Positions 48,206 through 59,100 of a stretch of 64,000 nt of DNA are shown here, one piece after another. Every line of letters starts with the position of its first letter. Within the stretch, counting starts at the first letter, position 1. This DNA is from Phoebastria nigripes (lineage: Eukaryota > Chordata > Aves > Procellariiformes > Diomedeidae). The notes beneath the pieces were generated by a model, which saw only the letters and a program-made list of their open reading frames with translations, did no database searches and was not told the origin of the DNA. The position numbers were made by a program, and so were the translations under genes. The DNA is taken from positions 3,236,930 through 3,300,929 of the forward strand of contig JAYKAV010002109.1 of the NCBI GenBank assembly GCA_035582835.1, read 5' to 3'.

Positions 48206-51005
48206 GAATTTGGTCAGTCAACAAACAAAAAAGCAAAGCCAAACAACTAATTCTGGCAGCTGAAGGTTAAAGAAGGGTAAGTTAATTTACAATAGAAGAA
48301 TATTCTACTTCTGTGCCCAGTTACCAAAAACCACAGAAATGACAATAAAATCATGCCCAAGAACCAGACGGTGTTTCTTCCTACGTACTGTAAGGCAGAC
48401 TAATTACACCTATATGCTAGAATGCTTTTTCTTAGATGCGAGTCCCTTTCATATTCCTTTCGTACAATTAACATTCTCATCCAAGACTGCTTCAATGTAA
48501 ACTTATTACAACAGTCAAAATATTGTTCAGCCGTGTACAAGATTTTATATGCAATTTAAGAAATCTAATATTTGTAGAAGTGGACACGTTCACTTATTTG
48601 AATAATTGATATTAAATGCAAATACAGAAGATCCAAGAAGAATGAGAAATCAGATAGTACCTTAGCTCCAGTAATTGCAAGCTCTAAAACTATTATGTCA
48701 TACTTGTATATTTTTTCAACTAAAGTAGAAGTAAAATGTTAATACCATATAGTTTGCAATATATGCTTTCTTTAATGACATTATTATTGACTTTTACTTT
48801 GAGTTACTGAAAACACAGTAAATAAAATGCTGACTGAAGCACTGTCAACACAATGTTTAGGGGAAAGAACATCACCACTAAAATATAAGTCAGAGATGAC
48901 CATTCTCACTGAATGTCATACTTAATTGTAAAATGTATCCCCACTCTTATACTGGCGAACACTCCCCAGCGCGAAAGAGTATTTTTAGGATACTATGATC
49001 AAGAACTCTATTTCCTTTACTTATCAGAATAGTTGCTTAAGCTAGGGGAGAAAAAAAACAAAAATAAAAAAAGAAATCCTAAAGGCAATGAAACAATATA
49101 AAAACATTGGGTATTGTTGAAACAAAATTCAACGATATACTACTGTAAGTCAACAGGTAAATATAGACCTCCAGTAACAAATTATACATGAAGTATGATA
49201 TCTATAAAATTGTATTTTTATGTATACACAGTATGAGGCATCTTTAGATGCGTGTGTATATGTAAGTCGTACATGTTGTACAGCAAACAATAGAAAGTAT
49301 GTTCACAAAAACGTAGCTAAGTCTTGCATACCATGTATACTATGAAGTTTGCAGTAACATAATGATACTGGATGATCTGTTACATGTAGAGTCACATTTC
49401 CACAGAATGTGTCAATGATATTTTTACTCCAATAGTAATATATATGCATTTCCAATATAGTAATAATTATAGAAAACAAGAAATAATAGGAACTGCACTG
49501 ATATTCATACACTTCTTTCCCTTTTCATTCTCATTCAGTATTATTATTTACCTTTATAAAATAGTCAAAAGTAGGACATTAAGCTCAGCTACAGGCATCT
49601 TGGGTAGCATTGCAGTAATAGCCAGAAAAATTGAACATCACTATCTAAAGATACACTCCCAGATCAATCCTCTGACACTTAATGAAAAATCAATATGCAT
49701 AGACACACACAGGAACATAAATTTAGGTGCAGTGTAGATTTTTGGAAGAGACTATTGTTGTAATTTTTCAATGTCTCCCTTTTTGTATGCCCACCTTGAG
49801 ATATCTTAATTGGGCTTGGTTTCCTGGAAATCATACTCTGCATTGCTGAGCACCCATCATCAAAGGCTACTGCCCTTTCTGGTTTTGGTGGCATACATAT
49901 ATAGTAGGAGCACCACACCCCTATCTGAAAGGGACCCACTACTTCATCCAGTCTTTAGCAGATTGGGTCATGGTCAGAGCAGCGTCCTCTTTGCTGTCCA
50001 AGGAATAGTGTAATTAAGGAATAGAGGCTGTATTTAGAACCAAAACGATCAATAGAAATGTAGTATGTAAAAAGCTTTATTTTATTTTATTTTTAAAATC
50101 ATGTACTGGGAGCTGATGCCTATCTGTGCCAATGCATCACTTTCAATGCCCTTATGCCAGCACCAAAGACTTTCCATCATGGAAATCTTAATAAACATTT
50201 GACACCATCACATATGTCCTCTTTTCTTCCCTTTACCACAACCGTGGCAGGCATTTCTTACCTCCGAGTTTGCAGAGTGCTGCTTGCCTGGCTGCAAAGC
50301 AGCTGAAAATACCTGTCTCCCCTTTGCCTGTCTTGTGTAGAGGCACTTACACATTCTGCTGAAGCAAACAGCAATGGGAACTACACTGCTGCGATGTGCG
50401 TGGGCTACCAGGGGACTTTTGAACTTCATAATGCAGACAAGACTTAATAAGGCATGATGGCTCTGTCTGCAGGAAATGGGAGGCTTTGCGTTAAGGCAGA
50501 ACAGTGCCTTCTTTCTGTCTGTGGACAGGACCAACCAGCAACAGTTCCTGGACAGCAGTCTCTGCTGTGGACTATGATCTGCTGCCAGTTCACCATGCAT
50601 TCAACACTCAGGAAAACCCTCACCATTATTCCAGCATGTGTCTTTACTGCTCTGAAAAATATAGTTTACCTTTCAAGAGGGGAAGGGAAACTGATGACAG
50701 TGCTGATCTATATTTAAGCCTGAAGCACTCTCCCACACCTTTTGCAGTGGAAGCACAAGTCAATGCAAACCCGACAAGTCCTGGCAGTATAACAGAGCCT
50801 GAGGTGCTCACACTAGCAAACTTCCAGTCAAAACCTTTCAAAATACCCGACATACACAATTTCATATATGCAAGAGCAGGAGAGAGATCTATTAGCAAAA
50901 GTGGAAAAATTCTTATGACTTATAAAATATGGAGATGGAGAGTATAGTACTGTGCAAATCACCTTTTTAGAAATCAGTATATGTTTTAACAGGAGATCAA
51001 ACATT

Positions 51006-51064
51006 AAAAAGAAAAGAAAAAAGGAAAAAGGAAAATAAAAGGGCGGGAAAAAGGAAAGGAAAAC
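51006..51064 (+). repeat. Purine-rich low-complexity tract
   Basis: Repeated AAAAG, AAAAGG and GGAAAGG units with almost no pyrimidine on the + strand. Confidence 0.85.
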
Positions 51065-51077
51065 TTGAAAATATTTT

Positions 51078-51094
51078 ACCACCCTCTAGTGGTG
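51078..51094 (-). promoter_or_regulatory. CTCF-like motif
   Basis: The minus strand reads CCACTAGAGGGTGG, which fits CCASYAGRKGG but ends TG in place of CG. It is a motif match only. Confidence 0.35.
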
Positions 51095-54000
51095 GAATGT
51101 GAGACGACAAGAACAGAAAGAGTTCTAAGGTGCGTACATGTATTTCTTCAGCTATCGAGAAGACATTTTTAAAAAGCCTTTATTTTGTATCCTGCTGAAT
51201 CATACTAGATAGTATAAGACACAATATGAAGACAAAACTCTCACTGATTTAATTCTTACAACTACTAGCGTAGAATGCTTCTTACCATGAGTTTGAGCTT
51301 CAAGAAAATTTGTTTGAGATATCATTGAACAATGAGATTATTGAAGATATTTTGAATTTTTCATTTAATATTAATCAATGAAACTAACCCAAATTTTTAA
51401 ACCCCATTTTATACTAACTGAACACAATCTTTATATCTTGCTTAAGGAGCAAAACAAAGTTCAGTCAAGTTCATTTTTTATCAGTTTTACACATTCCACT
51501 GATTTCAAAACTCCTTAAAATATTTCAGAGCTTAGAAAATTAAAATATGTTTAAGATTAGAAAATAAAATACATATATACATATGTGTCAAAACACAGAA
51601 CAAGTGTATAGACATATGAACCTCACTAACGTCTGCAAATCTTTCTGTCCCATCCCTAGTTCAGGCAATGGATTCCTAGCAAGTCTGCGAGGATATCAAC
51701 TTTCAGCATGATCTTGAGATATTTAATCAGTTGTTGGGTTTTTTTCCCCTCCTACTTTTTTTTTTTTTTTTAATAGGTGCATAGATGGGAGCCTCAAAGA
51801 CATCTTTTGATCTAACATGAAAGGCTGAAAACACTGGACTATACTGATGTAAATTAACTGAACCAGTACACCCAACATCAAAGCATCTCCATCTACACCA
51901 ACATTGTATCCTCACGCCAACGTTCAGTCAGAAGGTTCCAGGGAAAGGTCTTTCTAAATTGTTTATAATTGAAATACAGTCTGACCTTAGCAAATACTTT
52001 CCATAAATCACTGATACCACACTATTTTTTAGCTGACCTTTTACAATTTTTAATGTGGCCCCTCCAACAATTAAATCATCCATACTAATTCTACAGCAGA
52101 TCTAGGTCACTGCTAGGTAGCCATTCAGTTAGCACATTTGCATCAGACTGTTTTGGATCTTGTCTGAAAATTAGAGATATCTTTAAATGCCTAATCAAGT
52201 AGAAGTAAAATAAAACAATATATTATGCTCCTCCCAGCATCCCTAAACACACCAATTCTTCACTAGAATAGTGGGTGCTGAGATACTGTGGAACATGGGG
52301 AAAACAGCCAGCAGTACAGATCTCAAAAAACACAGTATGGTGTGCTGCACAGACATCTGCGTGGCTCTGCTGGAAAGCAACCTAAATCCCAAGAGGTTGA
52401 CTTCTGCAGAACCAGGTCAGATGTCTGGAAAAAAATAAACAGATGAAGCCAGTGAAGCTTTCCAGAGTGCTAAATAGTACAGTGCAGACTGAATGGTCTT
52501 TGCGGTGCTATTGCAGCTTAGTATAGGGCCTGAGAGAAAAAGTCTGGCTAGAACTGAGCTACCTTGGTGCTACTGGTGTAGAACACACAGACATTTGAGA
52601 TAGTCTCGCATAAAACCTGTTTGCCCTGCAGAATTTATTAATTTGTCATTCAGCTGTGCAAAACCATCTATATCACTTTCAACCCAGGCTGTGAAATGGC
52701 CAAGAAAACAAGTCTTCACTTCTCTGGGAAAGACCATACTTCCTTTCCTCAAAATGCTCCAATGCCCCTGCTTCGGGGGATATTCCACTATCGCTCTCCT
52801 TCTGTTGAGACATATGACTACAAACCTGCTCTTCTCACAAGCAGATAAATGTTTCCTCTCAATCACAGTAAACTATGTCTGTCAGATGCTCATTTCCTCA
52901 CAGTAGTTCATTGTATATTTTGTATTGAATTGTATTTTTGCATGAAATTTTCTTGCCTAATTTAAAATGGAAAAAATGCCAGACAAAACAAACCACTGAA
53001 AAACCCAGGGAAAATCACTGAGCTATTTGATTACTATGGTCTCTTGTTTCTGTTAGTAGCTGTATTTTAGCTACACTTTACAAATAGCTGAATATCTGTA
53101 CTGAGGAGAACATCAGCTATCAGGACATACCTGTAAATAGTTGACAAAGTCAGTTCTTCTGAGCCTGAACTCCTTCTCTGAAGATCTCTGGACTTGGCCA
53201 CTCTGGAAAACAAAGGACAATTTCTCATTTTGCATCTTTGTTATGCTCTGCTGTTCCTCCAACAGCTCCTGCACTTCTGTGACTGGGCCACTGCTCACTC
53301 TGGGGTATCCTTCTATCATTCCTGACCATCACATTTCCTCACTTACAAACTATTCACAACTGATTCCCTTCATCACCACTCCTCTCACCTACAGTGTTAC
53401 AATCTCTGTTGTTTCTGCTTCAAATCTATCATTAGAGAAATCTTCTATTTTTATGTCATACTTCCTTACCTTGTTACTGTGCCCCTGCCCTCCCTTTTTG
53501 GAAATTTCAGTCTTTAACGGAAAATTTTCTTTCAAGGAAATTCAAATAGGTATGATATACTCCTTGGCAAAAAGATACTAGGGAACTTAAAGCGTGCATA
53601 CCTTCAATCAACTTCCAATACAACTACAGAATATTGTACTAATTAGCTACCTGCAGTCTTTACTTTGCTCAAGTCCCTAAAAATTTCCCATTGTTCATAT
53701 TATATGCAGCGTTAACAGAAAGTTGTCTTTTCAAGCAGTTTCTGAACCAATTATAGATATGAATTGGTCTGAACTTTTCAATTGAAATTTACTTTTTGGG
53801 CAGATTCCACCCTCTATAATCATTAACTATGGAGCAGCAATTGCTGAAATTCCTTTATCAAATCCCATGCATTACTGTAATGCGATGATATCACACGCAA
53901 TATTCTAATGCAAGCAAAGTACTGTATGTTTTCAAATAGTTCTTTTACACCTTCAGCTATTGGTAAAATGCAGCTAGTAACAGAAATGAGAGACCACAGT

Positions 54001-55253
54001 AATCTTCGGATCTCAGAAGTATTTGTTCCTTTGTAATCTGATTCCTAATGTAACCTTACTGTAGTCTATACAAGAGATACAACTTTGTACAAACAATTTT
54101 TCTGCCACATTTTTTCTGCTCAATCAATTTGTCCTTGTAGAAATGACAACTATCAATTCCACCTGGCTAATATAGATGTGCTTGAGGAAAACAAAAATGT
54201 CACTACTTTCAATTACAAGAGCAGAAGATAAACATCAACTCATTATAGATTACTTAAAGCTTGAGTCTAAACTTACTATGAATTACTTTCTAAATCTAAA
54301 TGCCAATATTATACTTAGGTTTATTGATTTAGACATATAAACCTATTTACCTTTCTGGGTCAGAGTTTGCTTTTCTTTTGTAAGTAACTGGTTACTAAGG
54401 CAAGGATAACAGTAGTGGTTTTGGATAATAGAGTTTGCCTCAAGTGTCCAGCTTCATTAGCAGGTGACAAAAGCCTGTTTTTTTTTCCAGTTTTTGTGGC
54501 ATGCAATGCATATGGCACTTCAATGCATACCAGACCATTTTTATATTTTACATAATGCTCAAGTCTGAAATTAGATGCTGAAACTCCAATTCAAAACAGC
54601 ACTTTGACATATACAAACAGTAAAGGGACTTAACAACGTGCTTGAAGCTATACAAGTTCTTCATTGTATTGAGGCTTCAGAGAGGCCCTCTCTAAGTTCA
54701 GTTAATTGGACAAGAGTCATTGCATCAAAGACAAATCCACACAATGGAGTTCACATTTCTTAGTTATTCTTTTCCATTCCTTATGTAATTACCTGTTTTG
54801 CCAATTCTAATGAGAACCATAAATCTCTAAAAAGACAGTTTCTATGTCTTCCCTCCCCCCCTCCTTCTGATGTCTCTCCTACATGTTCTTGGCTACAGAA
54901 ATGATGATGGTAAAGGGTCTAACAATTCCCTTTAAAATTTCAGAGATTTTCTCAGGAGTCTGGGAAAACTAAATTACCTTCCTGAAGCCCCACAGACGAA
55001 ACTTGCCACTAAAACCCAACATTACCAAAATTTTAAACAATAAGAATTTCAGCAGCAGGCAGAAGGATGAGAGAATAAACTTGAAGAAACCAATAATTAA
55101 TGAATATCTTCTAAGTAAGACTGATACTCACCAGCAAGCCTCCTTCCTGGGACTATCTGTACCCAACACAACCCTGCCATGCTCTGGAGTGCAAATAGAT
55201 TCAACTCAGCCTAAGTGCTCAACCCCCACCTGCCCCTCAGCCAAACGGCTCCT

Positions 55254-55259
55254 CTGAGC
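55254..55259. repeat. Possible target duplication, left copy (CTGAGC)
   Basis: CTGAGC before the proposed LTR start compares with CTCAGC after its end at 56134-56139, five of six bases matching. Tentative. Confidence 0.4.
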
Positions 55260-56133
55260 TGCCCTAACACCTGGCAGAGCTGCTGCCAGGATTATAAATA
55301 ACACCCTTCACAGCTGCTGGCAGGAAAGCTTGAGGAGCCTTTATCAGGGTAATATTGGGTGCAGGTGTCAGATCAGTGATGGGGCTGCTGGGGTGGCCTC
55401 TGTGAGGAGAGGTTGGGGCTGCCCGTGCCGGACACAGCCGGTTCCAGCCAGTGCCACCACAGGCCACAGCTGAGCCAATCAGTGGCGGTGGTGCGGCTGG
55501 GGAAGCACGTCTGAGGAAGGGAAAACGCTGCCGTGAGTGAGGGGAAAAGTGTGAGGAACGGCCCTGGGAACAGCAAGGCCAGGGAAGAAGGAGGGAGAGG
55601 AGGTGCGCCAGGCCCGGAGCAGAGATTCCTCCACAGCCTGTGGAGAGACCACGGGGCAGCAGAACCCACACTGCAGCCCGGAGAGAACCCCATGCCAGAG
55701 CAGGTGGATATTCCCTCACAGGAACTCTGGCACAGGGGAAAGGTGTGAGGAAAAAGGAGCAGCAGAGAGGAACTGTTATGGACTGACCACAACCCCTCCC
55801 TATTTCCCCTGCACTGCTTGGAGTGTGGAGTTGGAAATGATGGAGTGAAGCTGAGCCTGGGAAAAATGGCATGTATGTGTGTGAGAGGAAGGTGTTGTTT
55901 TACATTGTCTTTGTTTCACACTAAGCAAATCTATTTTAATTGGTGATAAATTAAATTAATTTTCCCCAAGTCAAGTCTGGTTTGCCCATGGTGGTCATTG
56001 GTAAGAAATCTCCCTGTCTTTAACTCGACCCACAAGCTTTTTCATCATATTTTCTCCCCCTGTCCTGTTGAGAAGGGGGAAAAAGAGGGCAGCTGGGTGG
56101 GTGTCTGAAAGCCAGTCAAGTCAACCCACCGCA
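55260..56133 (+). mobile_element. Avian ERV LTR, second family, GC-rich
   Basis: The 3' end is distinctive of a common bird LTR. It has an ATAAATTAAATTAATTTTCC poly(A) region (near 55946), then CCCCAAGTCAAGTCTGGTTTG, TAACTCGACCCACAAGCTTTT, a CCCCCTGTCCTGTTGAG block and the terminal GTCAACCCACCGCA at 56120-56133. The proposed 5' end at 55260 begins TGCCCTAAC and gives 874 bp bounded by TG...CA with imperfect 6-bp duplications, which would suit an ERVK-type element. A TATA-like ATTATAAATAAC lies near 55291. No internal retroviral genes adjoin, so it is probably a solo LTR. The 5' boundary is inferred; the 3' boundary is firm. The GC-rich body accounts for the 202-codon and 139-codon minus-strand frames, which are not genes. 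Confidence 0.7.
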
Positions 56134-56139
56134 CTCAGC
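56134..56139. repeat. Possible target duplication, right copy (CTCAGC)
   Basis: Follows the terminal CA of the LTR; one mismatch from 55254-55259. Confidence 0.4.
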
Positions 56140-59100
56140 CAGGCTTCAGTCCAAGACTTCGTCCCTCTCCTTCTGGCCCTTCTGCACATGGGTGTCAGCA
56201 GAGAATTCATTTGCTGATGCAGCTTCTCTCCATCTGCATTCTTCAGATGATCCAAAATGCTCACCTTCTTCAATAGCAAGTGGTAATACTCAGTTTCCTA
56301 CTTCATATCAAGCATAAGATCCATGCTTTCTTCCCTAGAGCAACCCACTTATAAGGGAAGCAGTACATGGTAGAAAGTGCACAACACAGGGCTGCTACCT
56401 TTTCCCCTACCTTGCCTGCTTCCTATTCCCATAAATAGCCTAGGCAAAGAGGGATGAGGAATTAATTTTCATCCCCATACCACTTGCTACCACATGCTGG
56501 AGGAGATGTTACGTCGGACAGGTCTCTGGCAGTACCTACTATATTTACCCATTTTCCTTAGTCTTTGTTCCCCTTTTTGCTAGAAACACCAAATGATGAG
56601 TAAAGCAACGTACATTTGGAGTACTCTGTAACATTCCAGGTATGTTAGTTTAGCCAACTTTTCCCCCGAAGGGCAGCACTACCCAGTATAACTGAACAGT
56701 GCTGAGGAATCTTTACATACACACTGCCTTGCTGAGTGTCTCAAAGGAACATTTTAATGAGTGTCAACCAGTTTTCACGATCCAGCTCTAAATGTAAACT
56801 CACAGGAGACTTAACAGAATGGCATTCAGCTTCTGCTGTGCAATCAATTGCTGCTTCCTTCTGATATGTTCCCGCCTGCCCAGTAAATTCAGGTACAAAC
56901 ACTTCAAGCAGTGGGAACCAAATACTTATGACGGAGATTAAACAAAGACATTGGCGCTTTCCTTCTGGAAGTTCTAAGGCAAAGTAGGTTTTGTTTCCTA
57001 AATGCTATGGTGTTTTGGTTTTCTTTTCCAATCAGGAAGAAAATTATAGTCTACAAGTAGTAATTAATGTTTACTCTAGATGTCTACTCTGATTTATTCT
57101 TCACGATTAGGTTTACAACTGACTTCAAAGCATCTCTCCTGATTGAAATCGTAACCAAACAAACAGTGAGCAGTGGAAGTGTTATGTTTTGGTTCCTATT
57201 ACATATTTATGATACCAAATATAATGAGTAATTTCAGAGTGGAGATTATCCATGCAAAATGATCTCTTGAAACATATGGTCTACAGTAACCAGCAGATTA
57301 TTTGCCATACTATTGTGTAGTATTGCTAGGCTGGGATGCTGAATCCTCTTTTGCTGTCAAGGTAAAAGGCCTGGAAATAGCAAAAAACTGACCGGTGATC
57401 TAAACAGCTGAGATAATGGCACATACTGATCAGTATAATAGTAATTCCATCTAACCTGAACCTTCTTTTGACCTTTAGTTTTAGAGGAAAGATAGAACAG
57501 AAACATATAGAGGTGATGGTTTTCACCCAGCAGAAAGCTGCTGGAGTTGAGGGCAAGGAGGAAGGGGGGTTTCTGCATCTTCATGCACTCTGGCAGGTTA
57601 TTTACTCTGTGCAATAATATGTAGATAACAGAATCATCCAAACCACTCAAACAGCTCCTGTGATCTGCTGCTGAGTTAATCCATTTCTGCTTTCACCTTT
57701 CTTGCAATGTGAAGAGCTAACAAGCTAATTTAAGTTTTGGTGCCCTTCAGCCAGCATTTTTATAGAAATAGAATGGGTGAATATCTGACAGCATAAAACA
57801 CAACTGTGGTGCTACCTGTAAGCACACAGAACAGTCTGGTAAAGAGCACAGATGCTGAGATATTCTACAGCCGATTTCAAGTTCTTGGCTTTGTATATCC
57901 TAATCTGGATTGGAGTCAATAATAATTGGGACAATAAGGTCAGGAAGAATAAAGGACAAACCTACAATACTGTATGCTATATCTGAAAAAAAAAAGTTTT
58001 GATAAAAGAATCTTTTTATGAGTGGGGTTTTAGACACCAGTCATACAGGATGGGGAGAAAAATGACTTTGTGCACCAGAGTTGTGTAAAGTGACTGCACA
58101 CTTTGATCCTTGGGTCAGGATCCTCCAGATCTGGAAAACAAAAATGACGATGAGAAGCAAAACCTATCAATAGTCACATGCACCCTCACTTTCTACATAT
58201 TTCAGACAATCTGCAAAAGAGAGAGAATCAAGGGAAAAGCATACAGAAATCTTTCAAAACTTTTCAACCAGAATGGCATCTGATAGAGATTCCTGACCCT
58301 GTTTTTTAGCAAGATCTGTGACACTTTTTTTGGCTCTGGGAGCAAACAAACTTATTGCCAACTGGCTCTATTTGTGGGAGCTGTGGGAGCCGTCTGCTCA
58401 CATGGACAAGGATTCCTGTTGAAACTGCTCACTCATCTCTTCCAACTCTCTTGTATGTGAATTGATTAGAAGTGGGCTTCACTGGTGACATTCTACACTC
58501 ACAGCTTTGTTGCTTCTCAGCAGACTAGAATGAACTTACTTTCCCTTATTAGTTTAGTAATACGTGATGGTGGAAATGTCTGTGATCATCTCTATGTGGC
58601 TATTCAGGAGAATCTCACATACACTGCGGACATAACGAAGTCTGAACATCCTGATGTGAAGGAACAGCTACCCAAAAAACCTCTGACCTGAGCCAACTGC
58701 TTGTCTGAAGAGACTCCCAAGCTCTGATGAATGTGTTCACTGTGAGTATTCTCATCAGTGGAGGAGGATATAATTGTATATATCTGACACACTCCTGATA
58801 CCCTACATCAAATCTCTGAAGAAAAGAATGATAGTTGGGGAGCGGTCATTTACTGAGAAAGTGACAGTCATTCTGACAAGTAAACTGTATAAAGCCACAG
58901 CTGCAGGACCCAGAGATGAAGCCAGGCATTAGGTGTCATGAATACACCCAGCTCCATATGCTCCATCAGAGACCGGCAGGTTTATAACTTAACGGGCCGT
59001 CATGTTGAATGGAAGGTGATTAGAAGACCTGTTTAGAGGAAGATAAGACTTTACAGAAGGACAGTGTATGATTGTCCCAATGAACTCTGTGGACTGAGCC

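Larger units (their letters stand above)
44950..48560 (+). pseudogene. Decayed RNase H-bearing LINE (endonuclease-RT-RNase H), ORF2 relic
   Basis: Ordered peptide motifs of a Jockey/I-group LINE can be read on the + strand across many frameshifts and stops. (1) Endonuclease-like: VHAQSWPARHQN (near 44988-45025, compare DFNAHxxxWGSxHxN), SADLSLTF (45145-45168) and WQFYGISQLSV (45210-45242, compare WxxYxDxxGSDHFPI). (2) Reverse transcriptase: GSYHLIALTSSLCKKMEEMI (45734-45793, compare SYRPIxLTSCLCKxMExMI), SGFQANQSTIDHVIRL (45848-45893, compare QSGFRxxRSTxDHxxRLE), and KAFGNKELYVLYL-stop-TQKYYN (compare the catalytic FxDxEKAYD). A frameshifted LFADD-like block lies near 46886-46911. (3) RNase H: GYTAELFAI (47906-47932), LLSAVDIILEI, then VIFVWIPACVDIKGNE (48097-48144, compare WxPxHVGIxGNExAD). 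(4) A C-terminal TINILIQDC block near 48465-48491. The separation of the first two RT blocks from RNase H is longer than expected by roughly 600 bp, implying an insertion. CR1, the usual bird LINE, has no RNase H. Confidence 0.75.
48570..55250. other. Unannotated stretch, candidate minus-strand exons only
   Basis: No known gene was recognised. Minus-strand splice signals near 50262-50358, 52424 and 53131 are described under findings. A purine-rich low-complexity patch lies at 51006-51064. Immediately after it is a CTCF-like motif at 51078-51094. Confidence 0.5.

Noticed and set aside
50208..50947. Overlapping frames of 130 codons (-) and 147 codons (+)
   Set aside because: Neither carries a known domain, and the two overlap on opposite strands; only the splice signals on the minus strand were kept as a finding.
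53141..53581. 146-codon + frame rich in Ser/Leu/Phe
   Set aside because: It is the pyrimidine-rich complement of the minus-strand candidate exon, with no domain or splice context of its own.
55264..55872. 202-codon minus-strand frame and a 139-codon overlapping frame
   Set aside because: Both lie inside the GC-rich LTR, where stop codons are rare by composition; the sequence is explained by the LTR.
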